A stretch of 61,387 nt of DNA from Antrodiella citrinella (Eukaryota > Basidiomycota > Agaricomycetes > Polyporales > Steccherinaceae). The notes below the pieces were generated by a model. The model made no database searches and was not told where the DNA came from. It saw nothing but the letters and a program-made list of their open reading frames with translations. Positions 23,726 to 43,519 of the stretch are shown here, in pieces. The stretch spans positions 202 to 61,588 of the forward strand of contig SGPM01000156.1 in the NCBI GenBank assembly GCA_004802725.1. Reading direction: 5' to 3'. Position 1 is the first letter of the stretch, and each line of letters starts with the position of its first letter. The position numbers and the translations under genes were made by a program.

Positions 23726-26045
23726 ATGGACGTTGGTCCGAGCATAGCTGTGGACCTTGGACCTACCTATGGTGCCGCATTCGTTGGTTTGGTGGTGGAA
23801 GCCTCGTAAGTGTGTTTGCTCTATACCCTCAACGGACGTTTAATGACAGGTCCAACAGAATTTTTGGAGTGACTTTGCTTCAGACGTACGTACTACGAAT
23901 ATCAAGTAGAGAAAATGGCTACTGATTCCGCTTTTAGATATGATTACTACAAGTAAGGTTCCTCTTCTGCGGATTTCTGTTCGCGTACTCACGTGTCGCG
24001 TGCCCAGAAACTATTCCCGGGATTCACTTGCGATGAAATGGCTGGTCAGTATCTGTCAGAGATATGCGAGAAGAAGATCTTATCAAAACGTTTTCAGGTG
24101 GCTGCTCTTACGTATGTCCTACATTCTCAAGGAGATGACACGATTCGACAAGCATCGATGCAGGCTCTTGGATACCCTGCATCTTATTCTATGTGCTCGA
24201 ACAATTTATTGGTAGGTCTTTACACATAGCCCGCCGGTGGAAAGCTGACCGACAGTGTCATAGGTATTTAGTAACAAACTTCGGTGCCAGTGCTGCTACT
24301 TTGGATGAGATCACTTGGTAAGCTATCCGCTCAGAAAATATAGACTGTACTCAGACTGCTTCCAGGAGTATGGCAGTGAGTAGCATCGCAGAGCTCCCTT
24401 TTTTCGCATCTCTTACTGGCCATTGCGAAGCTTCAAACAGACTGCAATGTGAGTCGTTCGACCTACAAATGGTGCTTGTCACTGATTATCTGCTAAAGGG
24501 CATCATCGGTGTCTCTGTGCAAATGTAAGATGTCAAGCTTCCTCGGGGTATCAGAGATCTTACATTTGTTTTCGCAGATTCTTCGCCCGAAGAGTCTGGA
24601 TGAGTGAGTCGTCCGTCTGAAACTTCTGTCTGCCACACAACGACCCACTCAAACTTTGCCGGTAGTGAGCAGGAATTGGTTTCTCACGATACTCATTGTG
24701 AGTTTTTTCTATCGATCCTGCGGCCTGACTTGACTGATTCATCCACTTAGGTTATCTTGGGTACCATTCATTTCAGTGAGTCCCTTTTTCTCAGGCGCAC
24801 AGCTTCCCTTTTCTGAAGGAATTATCGCGATCATCATCAGGTCTTGGAGTCGGTAAGTGCCCAACCATACCGTCCCCGAACAAAATGTATAGACTCATTC
24901 GGTGTCAGTCTTTACCGTTCAATCGTGAGCCCTCGGTCGCTTTACCGTTCACGCCAGAATTCGCTAAATTGACGAAACAGGTTCGTTTTGGGAAGATTCT
25001 CTCGGTTCAGCAGCCTCTTGGTGAGGGTGTCGTCATTGACCGCGGTCACAGATTTATTTACTGTTGTCGTTTCTTCCGAAGTGGATCACTTGCACTGGAC
25101 TCGGCAGCGCTGCAGCGGCAGATATACTTATTGCGATCTCGATGTGTTATTACCTAGCACAGAAACGGACTGGAATAGCTCGGTGAGTAGTTAGACTTCT
25201 GTAATTACTACGTCGTTGACGCGTCTTTTGCACCAGTACCGATTCCCTTGTCACTACATTGATGATATACAGCATCAACACCGGTTTGCTGACGAGGTAT
25301 TGCTTATCACGCTCTTGTCTTTGTCGATAGACACTCATTTTTTTATCAGCATCCTCGCCACATGTTCGGTCATCATGGTACACCAGCCTTTGAAAATTTT
25401 CGGTCGCCTGTGCTGATTACTTGCCTCCTGAACAGTTCGCCGTGATGCCAACGAACTTCGTATGGCTATCATTCTTTTGGATCATGGGCAAATGTACGTT
25501 GAGCTTACCTACCTTCCTTCCTCCGCGGCATCCTCTGATCTGGACGTTCCAGGTTATGTAAACTCTTTCCTCGCCTCGTAAGTTCAGACGCGCATATAAA
25601 TTTTAAATTTTGAGACCTACACGCTTGACGCTTGACCTACAGATTGAACAGCCGTGAGGGCCTCCGGTCGAAAGTTTATGCTTCTGCTGCTCTGGAAATA
25701 TCTCAGTCTAGGCGAAGAAACGATATACATCTTAGCCCTGTCACCCGAAAGGCACGTCGCTGGAGGCACCTTTGGGTCACAATTGAACTAATTCAAAATT
25801 GAATGTGCCACTAGCCTTCAACGGCTCTCGCAGTGTCCATCCAGACTACGACCGAGTACAAAACGGACTATGATGGGCCAGACACGGTACGCTGACCGTC
25901 AAGACAGACCTCACTAGTAGTTTGACCCATCTACCTATAGCCGACGTCGGCTGCATATCCAGACCAACACTGGGCCTCAAGTTCTTCTGGGAAAGATGGA
26001 ATACACGAAGCGATGGTCATGCGGTCTACTTTGTCGATGCCCTAG
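23726..26045 (+). CDS. DUF6534-type multi-pass membrane protein, copy 2
   Basis: Paralogue of the gene at 1172-3337 and better preserved, without ambiguous bases. ATG 23726 opens MDVGPSIAVDLGPTYGAAFV, followed after an intron by RIFGVTLLQTYDYYK. Small hydrophobic exons then include YLVTNFGASAATLDEITW, IFFARRVWMMSRNWFLTILI, the FVLGRFSRFSSL stretch near 24980, CTGLGSAAAADILIAISMCY near 25090, and MPTNFVWLSFFWIMGKCYVN near 25450. The cytoplasmic-like tail has LNSREGLRSKVYASAALE, a TTTEYKTDYDGPDT piece and a last exon ending VMRSTLSMP at the TAG closing at 26045. Roughly twelve introns with GT-AG borders are implied. About seven hydrophobic segments are expected from the family, which suggests a receptor-like fold, but no function is known to me. 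The tail exon boundaries near 25780-25850 are the least certain part. Confidence 0.75.
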
Positions 26046-26372
26046 CCTGCTGAACAATCGCTGTCTAAAATATTCGAGTTTGTATCCAGTATGACCCTCT
26101 TTTTTGAATACTGTCGTTTGTCCTGTTTATCGTGCCTACAACCATTGGATCTGGGTCAGTGTATAACCAAATGTAACTAATTCCACAACAGCTTGAGTCA
26201 CTCAGCGAACTTGCAATCCCATGCTCCGGACATTTTCTACATCAATGTTCAGAGTGTTTTACGTTGACCCCGTCCATAGAATCCATTCCTAGGTATGACT
26301 CGATCAAGGAGACATCTAGTACAGTAGAAACACAAACAAAGGATCCACTAGCACGTGGTTTCGGTGGAGAAA
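26046..26372. other. Short convergent gap
   Basis: About 330 bases between the stops of DUF6534 copy 2 and the kinase-like gene. No gene is visible; this is presumably 3' UTR on both sides. Confidence 0.5.
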
Positions 26373-27945
26373 TCACATGCAGAATTTGCGCAGAGCTCTC
26401 CAAGACCGGGATCTCTGCTGTGCTACTGTGTCGGGAGGAGATACCGGAGGCGATGGCAGGACTCCGCCTTCGGAGTAAACGCGAGAGACTTGCTCGAGAA
26501 CCGTGGATGCCGCCGGTCTGTCACGCGGCAGACGCGCCCAGCATTCTGTCAGCAGCTTCCATAACTCGTCTGGCATCGGGTCACCACCGGGCAGGGTGGG
26601 TCTCGGCGGTCGCGTGTGCTCTTGGGAGATCTTGCCAACAATTGTGTGGAAGGCCGTGTCATTCAACGCCGCGAACGGCTTGGCCAATGTGTAGAGCTGA
26701 TAGAGAATGATTTGAGGGGTGTCGCGGCGGAATGAAATAATTTTCGGATAAAAGGTACTTACTTCAATGCATGTGCATGCAAATGCGTAGATGTCACTAG
26801 CAAAAGTTCGACGGTCCGAACTGTTACTGATCTCGACACCTAATATGTTAGGGTCCAGGATTTCAGGAGCCAGCCAATGGAAGTAAAAACGCATATTCCA
26901 TGACAACAGGTGTGTCGCAGTGAGAGATCCGGCTAACCGCACTCTCCCGCTCTCGTCAATCGTGACATTGTCCTTCGTACAACGCATTAGCAAGATTGTT
27001 AGCTTTTTGCAACTTATGGCTTTTACATACGCATCGCAAGTCTCCATGAACAACAGAGTTGTCATGCAAGTAAGACAGTCCGGAGGCGACTTGGTACATC
27101 TAAGCGGCTCATTTTCAGCAGAGATTGAACCGGGATATATAAAATTCGTCATACCAGGCTATGGATGAAGCGTTGATCCACGTCAGCCCGCAATTCACCT
27201 CGCCAGGTTTTGATGCGGTCCAGGGCACGGTGCTTTATAGGTGGGAGAACCATGCAAATACTTCGAGGTCCATCCAGAGAGACACCTAGGAGGGGCAGAA
27301 TGTGGACATGATATAGAGTCATCCATACTATCGCGGCACGACGGACGTCCTTTCAAATAGAATGTCAGACTCTCAATGCAAAAACGAAAGAGCAGAGAAT
27401 CCAGACCCTCAGGGTTATTCCTTCCCGTTCATGTGGGACTACGTCTAACCGCGGCGAGATGAGTGTGATAGTCTTCTTCTTGAACGTTCCTTCAACTTCC
27501 CGTTGGAGATGGGTAACGTAGATAGATGCGCTGACATTCGCACGAACACCATCGAGAACGACTGCATACGGAAGTCTGTCATACGCTATACAGAGCTCCG
27601 TTGTGAGCTTGCGAAGCTCGTCTTCAGTGAAGGCGTCCTCATCGAATCTGGCTGCGAGTCGCTGCCGCAGTGCCGAGTTCTCTGGAGCGAGTGCCTGCAA
27701 TAAAAATCTAGGATAGTTATGGACGTATAAAACGAAGACTTACAGCCCATAGAATATTGATTAGAGCTTGGACATTGTCCTCCGGTAGACCGTCGACTCT
27801 CCTCAAGCCTTTGACGAGTCCCTCCGGATCTGAATCTTGCCACTGCTCGAAGACTACGCATGCATTGGTGTAGCTGATGGGGTGGGTACGAATCTAAGAT
27901 CGACTTACACTTGTCAATCGACTCTCGCCTGAATACCAGCGACAT
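26373..27945 (-). CDS. TKL-type fungal kinase-like protein, probable pseudokinase
   Basis: Protein-kinase-fold gene of the expanded TKL-like group of mushroom fungi. The likely start is ATG 27945 (MSLVFRRESIDK, then a GTAAGT donor). Next comes a helical pre-domain (EQWQDSDPEGLVKGLRRVDG, then ALAPENSALRQRL). The N-lobe lacks a recognisable glycine loop, and the position expected for VAxK reads KKTITLISPR. The C-lobe is better kept: HILPLLGVSLDGPRS, GLSYLHDNSVVHGDLRC followed after an intron by DNV (HGDLRxDN loop intact), WLAPEIL (APE), SDIYAFACTCIE and ELWKLLTECWARLPRDRPAA. The DFG segment is missing: the sequence reads VRLAGSLT where VRLADFGLT is expected, one residue shorter. At least five short introns are implied, all with usable borders. 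With VAIK lysine and DFG lost, catalysis is doubtful. The 5' exon is uncertain, since the frame remains open above 27945. Confidence 0.65.
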
Positions 27946-28103
27946 ACGATACGCAATGGTAACTTCAAGTAAGTTCGTCAAAGAGGTGCTTGAGATCGAG
28001 TAGATCCTCGTGGCGCCGATGTAATCGGAGTTTCAACATTTCATTTCTGTCTTGGTACCGTCTGGACCTACCAGCTCGAAATCCTTCCTCTCACTTTGCT
28101 CAG
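27946..28103. promoter_or_regulatory. Short divergent promoter (kinase-like gene / FCF2)
   Basis: At most about 160 bases separate the probable starts of the two divergent genes. The kinase-like gene may extend into this interval by one exon. I see no obvious TATA element. Confidence 0.35.
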
Positions 28104-29174
28104 ATGGCCCTTACGACTTTGGAAAAAGGAAAGGGAACAGTGATCCCACCTATTTCACCAAGCCGAAAGGCGCCGGCAGAAAGTGGTTCCTCGTCCTCCT
28201 CATCCGACGATACAGACTCGGACTCTTCAAACGAAGAAGAGATTAGTCAGGACTTTATAAACTCCTTCCTAGAAAAGGCGAAACAGAATGCTATTGCCAG
28301 ACTACAGGAACAACAGAACTCTGTGGTTCAGTTGCCGGAGGAGGAAGAGGATGTGATTCAGCTTGAAGCAGATGCACCTGAGCTGTACGTCCGCTATACT
28401 TGTCACTCGTGGATACTTTCCGAACCTCAATATACTTCTCCTGTAATATAGACCATTACCTCTACTTGATCCTGGACTGTTGCCCGCATCTTATATCGAA
28501 CTCGGAGAGACGAGAAAAGCAGGGCCATCGAAAGTACGAGACATCGACGCTGAACGAGCAGAGAAGGTCACCTCTACTATCACTGCCCCAGAGAGACCGG
28601 TTCTCTCGAAAGAGCTCGCCAAAGATGGGAAGCCCTTAACAAAGAAGCAAGTGAAAGCGGTATGTCTTTGTTCTCCGTAGAGGCATTATGTGTATGGACA
28701 GTTTGACATGTTTGAGTAGATAAAAACTTCGACAGCTGGGAAGAGCTGGTTCGATATGCCGGCTCCAGCAGAGGCTGATTTGCCAAGACTCCATCGTGAA
28801 TACGAAGCTTTGCGACTACGAGTTCACCTGGATCCCAAACGGTTCTACAGGAAAGATGAAGGAGAAGGGAAGGGCATCAAGGGCCTCCCAAAACACTTCG
28901 CTGTGAGTCCCTCTGGCAGCCGATGGCTCTCTCGCTCATCATAGAATTTTTTCAGCTTGGAACTATCGTTGCGGAGTCAACACCATTTGGTACTGCGAAT
29001 TTAGACAACCTCACCCGTGCAGCGAGGAAGCGGACATTGGTGGACGAGTTGGTGGATGATGCGGAGTCGAAGAGTTACGCGAAAAAGAAGTTCAAGGAAC
29101 TGCAGCAGGTCAGAGGCGCGAGAGGGAAGAACACAATGTCTGCGAAGAAGGCAGCACGAAAGCAAAAGTGGTAG
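28104..29174 (+). CDS. FCF2: rRNA-processing protein FCF2 (TdIF2-like)
   Basis: Nucleolar factor of the small-subunit processome, needed for early pre-rRNA cleavages that lead to 18S rRNA. Four exons (28104-28384, 28452-28659, 28720-28902, 28956-29174) sum to 297 codons, 296 residues. The first 90 residues are acidic and Ser-rich (GSSSSSSDDTDSDSSNEEE). The conserved Fcf2 domain starts at SWFDMPAPAEADLPRL near residue 172 and continues with YEALRLRVHLDPKRFYRKDE, KHFALGTIVAESTPFG, KRTLVDELVDDAESKSYAKK and a basic end KKAARKQKW. Domain order and the WFxMPA...LDPKRFY landmarks are diagnostic. The start at 28104 is the first ATG in frame that gives a sensible N-terminus. The gene is divergent from the kinase-like gene and convergent with MRP-L20. 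Confidence 0.93.
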
Positions 29175-29439
29175 TGTATGTATACCTTGTTGTGGTCCCT
29201 CGGTACGCTCTCTAGGAGAATCACATTCTCGACTAGAAACCGCGTCAAACAGTGGGGAAAACCCATTTCTCAAGAATACCATGCATTATGAGGTGAAACT
29301 TGCAATGTGATAATAGGAAGCGGGCTCGGCCTGTATTATAGGGTGGTCTATGAATTCAATTCGTTATTGGGCACAACGCAGTAGTCGTACGACACTCACA
29401 AACAAGCATTGCAACGAAGAAAAGATGGCCACATCACCT

Positions 29440-29985
29440 CTACCACAGAGATCTCCTCTTATGTTGAATGTCGCGAATCAGGCTTCTCTTCTCTCCCCAC
29501 CGCTTCTTCGCCTTTTCGTGCTCTGCCTCCCTCTCCCGCAGCTTCTGCTTCCGTAGCTGCATTTTCAAAGGTGCTTTCATCATCACGAACGTCTGTGTGC
29601 ATTCGAACTTCCTCGCCAGACTAGCTGTAGTCCACTTCGTTGGATCCTCCCTCCTGAGTCTCTGCATCTCCGCAAGAGCCTCGTCTGACATGCGTTCAGG
29701 CTCTGGTTTGCCCAAACGCGGTGGCATGAGCCCAGTGGTTGTAACTCCAGACCGTGGTTGAAGTAGAGGAGAGACAGGTGCAGTAGTGTATGATAGAGGA
29801 GTAGGAGCAGAGGGAGGTGGTCGGTGAATGAACGTCAATTCATTCGAGACGTGTTGGTGGACGACTTTTGAGTCGATGAGCGGGTCTGGGACTCTAGCTG
29901 GTGGTCTCTGAGGCAGCCGCGTCGCGTATGACCGCGAAATCATAGACCGTAGAGCAGCTGGCGGCTTCATCGTGACCAAGGACAT
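29440..29985 (-). CDS. Mitochondrial large ribosomal subunit protein L20 (MRP-L20/mL58 type)
   Basis: Fungal-type mitochondrial ribosomal protein of the MRP-L20 family, a subunit of the mitochondrial large ribosomal particle. Intronless, 181 residues from the ATG at 29985; the frame is open further up but has no ATG. The N-terminus MSLVTMKPPAALRSMISRSY followed by ATRLPQRPP is a typical matrix presequence. The conserved block is MQRLRREDPTKWTTASLARK followed by FECTQTFV (residues about 105-134), then a highly basic C-terminus (KMQLRKQKLREREAEHEKAK). The DP.kWT..sLArkF motif is the family hallmark as I recall it. The gene lies downstream of the NmrA-like gene on the same strand, 259 bases from its stop. 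Confidence 0.85.
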   Translation of the reverse strand: MSLVTMKPPAALRSMISRSYATRLPQRPPARVPDPLIDSKVVHQHVSNELTFIHRPPPSAPTPLSYTTAPVSPLLQPRSGVTTTGLMPPRLGKPEPERMSDEALAEMQRLRREDPTKWTTASLARKFECTQTFVMMKAPLKMQLRKQKLREREAEHEKAKKRWGEKRSLIRDIQHKRRSLW

Positions 29986-30244
29986 AGAGTGTGGTGGCAG
30001 CCAAGTGGCAGCAGTGAATTGCTTAGGCGCCAATACATATGAGACGCAGCGACCCCGGACACTGCTCCGCGTTTTCTCTCAAGGCCCTTAAAGAAGAAAA
30101 CACAAACCCAAGAGACAACGGTAACGTATCTGATGTTTATGACTATTCGAGAGGGTATGAAACCATACGATGTAAATTCAAGGAAATAGAACGAGAACGC
30201 AGACGACAGGTGCTATGCCACGATCGTACATGCAATCATACCAT

Positions 30245-31274
30245 CTACTTCGTCGCGTCAAATCCAGTCTCTTTCAGCCACTGTTGAAAGGTCTTCATCT
30301 CCGGGGATAACACCTTCGCCATCCGAGGAATTTCTTGCTCTCGTCCAACATACTTCGGGAAGTATCCAACCTCCTTGTACCCTTTGTGACGCGCGATCCA
30401 CTGAGGGATGATTTCCTGGGGAATACGGTCCACGGAGATCGCTCGTGCTGGCTGCCCGGTGACGCGGGAGTATGCGTCGGCCACTTGAGAGATGGTCAGG
30501 ACGTCGCCTACGACTGGAATTTCGACGTTGATCCACGGCTCTGGATCTTCCAAAATGGCTTTCACCACTGGACCAAGGTCGGTGAGGGCGCTGACGAGGG
30601 GGACTGCGAAGGCTATGAGTCGGAAATTTGAAGGGGAGTAACAGAAGGACGACGTACAATACGTTTTGTCGTCAATGGTACTCCACCGGAATTCTACTAC
30701 ACCATCCGAGGGGTTGACAACCGGCTTCATATATCCGGAGAAACCAGTCATGTACCAGCCCATCTGGAAAGATGCAGGATCAAGAGTTGGCCTATAACAC
30801 GCCGCGATAATAAGAAGAGCTCACCTGGACAAATATCGACTTCAAGTTGGACCTTTTTCCGACCTCCTTCGCATATTCCATCGCATTGGATTTGGAAATG
30901 TATGCCCTCGCAGGCATACCAGCAGGCAGCGCACTCAGCACCAAATATTCGACGCCGGACTCGACTGCAGCGTCGATAATGGATTTCAGCAAGGCTTCTT
31001 CCGTTCCTTCGGGTTTGGTATAATCAGATAACGTATTGACGAAGAGAGCCCATACCCCGCGAAGCCCTGCACTCAAGGAGTCACGGTCGGAGATGTCGGT
31101 TTGTACGACGGTGAGATTGGGATGATCTGCGTGGTGGGGGGATAGTTTGGCAGGGTTGGCTGCCAAAGCGCGAAGCGGGTGTTGTGTGGAAAGAAGAGAG
31201 GTCAGGACACCGAAACCTTGGTTACCAGTGGATCCAATGATTGCGATAGTCCGTTGTGCTTGGGTGGAAGACAT
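30245..31274 (-). CDS. NmrA/HSCARG-like NAD(P)-binding protein
   Basis: Atypical short-chain dehydrogenase-fold protein of the NmrA-like group; such proteins sense NAD(P) redox state or act as isoflavone-reductase-like enzymes. Three exons (30825-31274, 30658-30763, 30245-30612) give 308 codons, 307 residues, normal for the family. The dinucleotide-binding loop IAIIGSTGNQGFGVL is at residues 10-24, followed by ALAANPAKLS and VVQTDISDRDSL. YLVLSALPAGM follows where NmrA proteins have their active-site strand. The YxxxK of classical SDR enzymes is not seen (AYISKSNAMEYAKEV has a related spacing). The C-terminal half has GDVLTISQVADAYSRVTGQP, typical of the group. Substrate unknown. TGA/TAG boundaries and all phases agree. 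Confidence 0.85.
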
Positions 31275-31759
31275 TTTCGTGGTAACCCCTTTCTTGTGCT
31301 TGTACTTCAGGTATGTCGCGTCCCGGGTCTCTTATACCTCGACTCCGAGTCGGAAGAACTTGGCAAATCACAATTGGGCGCACTTATCATCAGTCATATG
31401 CTGAGCAATCCAGCGAAGGAGAGGTCGGTGCGTACTAAGCTACAAACTTGAAACCGGTCGGCAGTGCGACACCATCAAGAGAGCATCAGCACCACTTTGG
31501 CGTTGGAGAAGCGTTGGACGGATGGAATTGCTTGAGTGAGCGCGCCTCCTGCAGTTGTACTCCGCGAATCGTCGGAGTTTCGAATGCCACGCGTCGCATT
31601 GTCCGAGTCGCAAAAATCTTGACTCGTCATATATTTCACTGAAATAACCTATGAGACACCTGTATTGCATGAGAAGCATGAATGGATGTGCCAGTCGAAG
31701 ACCGACATACTTTTAATGTGGCGAAAATTTCAAGCCAGGCACGCCGGGCTGACGAGCTT
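31275..31759. other. Intergenic between NmrA-like and TIGR04076-like genes
   Basis: About 480 bases upstream of the NmrA-like gene and downstream of the next gene. Short open frames only; nothing recognisable. Confidence 0.5.
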
Positions 31760-32193
31760 TCATTCTTTCCGAGGGACACTGCCTGTAAGAGGTGTTGCCG
31801 TTACATCGCTATGATTGAACTTCCTCCGTGCAATCCTGGTTATACGTAGTCGTGACTTGCAATTGGGATCTGGACACGCGACCTCTGTGTCTGTCGTCAT
31901 CCAGTCATTTGCAGATGTGACTCTCTGTTTAGCCGCTAAAAGCGGAAGAACAGCAGCTGTTGCAGTCGAAGTCAGAGAGTGACGAACAAGGAACAGACTA
32001 GGAATCGTTGCTCACAAAGAGAGTAGATCGAGAAACCTTGACCGGGCGGTAGACGCAACAGTTCACCCTCCAATATGAAATGGTCGCCCTCCTTTGCCCC
32101 ACAGAGTATCCGCTCTCCCGGGGGACATACGACGTCTACTCGTAGATCATATAGCTCAAAAGACTCATCGATGTGAGATGTGCTTTGCGCCAT
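31760..32193 (-). CDS. TIGR04076-family small protein
   Basis: Small conserved protein of unknown function, similar to the bacterial and fungal TIGR04076 family. Two exons (32016-32193 and 31760-31956) give 125 codons, 124 residues. The ATG at 32193 opens MAQSTSHIDESFELYDLRVD. Family landmarks as I recall them are CGAKEGDHFILEGELLRLPP, QGFSIYSLSAVLPLLAAKQR, then NDWMTTDTEVACPDPNCKSR with a possible CPDPNC metal site. The intron of 59 nt has GTGAGC/CAG borders and the frame joins cleanly. The two cysteines of CPDPNC may bind metal; that is inference. It lies between the NmrA-like gene and the SET-TAD3 gene, all on the minus strand. Confidence 0.72.
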
Positions 32194-32612
32194 TATGGGT
32201 ATCTGCAGCTTGTCCAGTGAGGGTTGGATCACCGGTCAGAAAGAACCAGGTCCACTAGCACCTACAAGTTGTACAACTTGACTTTTCCAGTGATGACGTT
32301 GCCACGTGCCGTTTCGCTCTCTAGATCGAGCAAGCCGTTTGCCTTCTTACTGATTCGCTCCATCTGTAGACGACTATGCGCGGCTTGAGCCGTTGAACGA
32401 CGCCGTTTGCTCTTATACTCTCTCATGACACTTGCGCTGGCAGGGGTTAGATGTCGAGAGTCCGAAGATACGTCGAAGACTTGCAGGCGCTTGGCGATCG
32501 GTTATTCCCCATCATTATCTCTGCAAGCAGTGCCAAGCACGAGGATGTCAGAAAGCTTGACTTACTGCAGGCGTCGAGATTCACTCGTAAACTGACGGCA
32601 AGATATGAGCAG
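32194..32612. other. Intergenic, nothing recognised
   Basis: About 420 bases between the stop of the SET-TAD3 gene and the start of the TIGR04076-like gene. A plus-strand open frame of about 60 codons at 32407 does not look like a protein. No RNA gene or repeat was seen. Confidence 0.5.
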
Positions 32613-34373
32613 TCAGACATCTATTGAGTCATCTACCGCCACTTCGCCTTCAATAACCCCTCCCTCTCCGTCAATCCATTTCCCAATGCCAAACCGATGG
32701 TTTACACCGTCCAGCTTAGGGACACATGTTGACCCTCCGCAGCCTCCAGTCTTCTCCATAGGGATCAGATAAAAAACGTCTTTCACTCGAGAGTGCAGCA
32801 AAGCCATACTGCACATGATGCAAGGTTCGTGGGAGGTGAAGAGAGTGAGAGAGGTCAGGAGATAATGCGAGCCATTTCGCAAACCACTTTGCTCCGAGGA
32901 AGAGGCATCTGAAGTGGGAGCGTCGCTAGGCACTTCGAGAGATGTCTCGTCCCTGCTACCAGAGGCGGCGCGATGGTCAGCAACAGCCCGAATGGCGTTG
33001 AGGACAGCATGCCGCAGAGGGTGCAACAGGGATCGTCTGGTATCATGCGCCACAATAGACTCTTGCAGTTGGGTGAGGTCTTGCAAGTCTGTTTCGTATG
33101 CTGGCGGTACGTACGCGGCAATGGGGAGCTGGTAATGCACGTCAAAAAGTCAGGATTTGGTCGGCATGGAAGAATGTAAACGCTTACCTCTCCCCGAGCT
33201 TTGGCGGCATTTGCTTCACTCATGACCGTTTTCATGGCTTCCCATGCCCAGCGAACCTTGCCCTTTGACCACGCTTCAGGCTCCCATTTTTTCCGAGGAG
33301 CATACACAGTAGGCCACAAGGTTGATTTGAGTTTCAGAGACTTCTGTGTGAGGGCAACGTTCCGAGGAACCGTCACTACGTATGGTGTTGGTAGTTCAAT
33401 TGCATCAGGCAACGACGGCGGGTCCGGATAGAGCGAAAGAGGCGCAATGAGTAGACAGCTGCAGTCATCGTTTCTGCGTATTCTCTTGAGGTGAGACAAT
33501 GATGGATCTTCGAGACCAGCCCGACGTATCCACTTGAGCATGGTAGCAATGTGTCGGGGGTCGGCGATATCTACGACCCATGCTTGCACTGAGAAATAAC
33601 ATTCAGACAAGAAGACATCCAGACATGGCTGGTCCTGACCTGTATGGACTGCGTCTAGTTCATCTTCCTCTTCGTCGTCCGGAGTAAGCTTGATACGAGT
33701 GAATGGCAACTCGCCCACCGGGACTATGTCTTCTGCTTTCCCATTGAGCCACGGCCATCGCGGAAGCACCTCGCCCGTCTCGTCTCCATCAACAGATACG
33801 GAGAGAAATCTTGCCCAGTCGTCGTCTACTTCTGGGATCACCTCCGTTGCATGGGGCCGATCGCTATCCGCAAACCAAAGCTTGTGTCCATAAAAGATGC
33901 AGAGCTCCTCATCTGCAAAAACTTGGCGGTATGTCACGTATCGAATGGACTCAGAAACTGTGTCGATGTGGTACGAGACATTCGGAGATTCTGAGTGATT
34001 GAAGAGTGATCCTGTTGGTCGCCGCGTTTATTCAATATCGGACGCAGTTACGAAAGTATGTAAGCTTACCAAGTCCCAACGCTAATGCCATGCGACCGTC
34101 AGGCCATTTGAACGTGTATTGATCTAGGAGGGTGTGTCGCCCATGTTCCGCATACTCGTTCTGCGAGAAGAGTAGCACTGGACTGATATCAATCACAGTA
34201 CCAGCTGGTATGCTTCTCGAAGCTATGCCAATCGCCTCAAATTTTGCATCGTGCAGAATAAAATATGACATTGACAGACCATATACGCCCCTTCCTTTAC
34301 CCTCGGAGAATGCAATGCGACATCCCGTGATATTAAGATGATCTGGTGCTTCTCTCTTCCGGCTCGGACTCAT
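32613..34373 (-). CDS. SET domain - TAD3 (tRNA A34 deaminase subunit) fusion protein
   Basis: One gene appears to encode two enzyme-type domains. Five exons (34280-34373, 34070-34222, 33640-34011, 33188-33588, 32613-33128) sum to 512 codons, 511 residues. Residues about 20-129 form a compact SET domain: GKGRGVYASRSIPAGTVIDI, YTFKWPDGRMALALGLGSLF, NHSESPNVSYHI (NHSxxPN cofactor motif at 87-93), then DEELCIFYGHKLW. This is close to fission yeast Set7-like short SET proteins. From about residue 200 the protein is TAD3/ADAT3-like: WVVDIADPRHIATMLK, PTVYAPRKKWEPEAW, HPLRHAVLNAI near 376 with Val in place of the catalytic Glu, and SHEPCIMCSMALLHSRVKDV with the zinc ligands at 442-446. The Val for Glu swap is the hallmark of the non-catalytic TAD3 subunit, which pairs with TAD2 to make inosine-34. 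The exon 33640-34011 carries the end of the SET domain and runs into the linker; a 51-nt intron there keeps frame even if retained. Confidence 0.85.
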
Positions 34374-34631
34374 GAAATACGACTGAGGAGAATACACATG
34401 AACAACTAGGGGCACGTAGATGATAAAATCCAACGCACGGGCACATACTGTATTGAGGATGACGTTGTCGATATTCGGGTTCAAGCTAGGTTCAGCGTCG
34501 AAGTTTACTCGGAAGCGAGGCGCGCTAAACATACTGGAGCACAAACACAAACAAATAAAAGCCGACGTTGAGGTGACAAATATCGACACGGAGCGTCTTG
34601 CTCACAACCCTCAGCACCGTTGTCGACAACG
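34374..34631. promoter_or_regulatory. Divergent promoter region (SET-TAD3 / PRP8)
   Basis: The start codons of the SET-TAD3 gene (minus) and PRP8 (plus) are 258 bases apart, so both core promoters lie here. No clear TATA box; a pyrimidine-poor, GC-balanced stretch. Shared control of the two genes is possible but is inference. Confidence 0.4.
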
Positions 34632-43209
<8,578 letters not shown>

Positions 43210-43519
43210 TCTTGTTGTACTTTTTACTTTATCGTATGCTCTGCTCTGATGTATTGTAGTCCTTTCTGTTAACTTGAAACTCTCCCGAATGATGATATTG
43301 AATTCTGAATGATACATGGCTTGCAGTGAGGAATTCCAGAAAGCAGAAGATTGCACAAGAAATAAACAGAATGATGTGGCGCCGAAGAATGAGAAGGAAC
43401 AAAAACATGATCGAGGACACCAGCCAGGCTCAAGAGTAAGGTATTACATGCGAAGGTACGAAACGAAGTGAACAGATAGGAATGTGTGTGAACGCGAGAA
43501 GAGGGGAATTATGTGCGGT

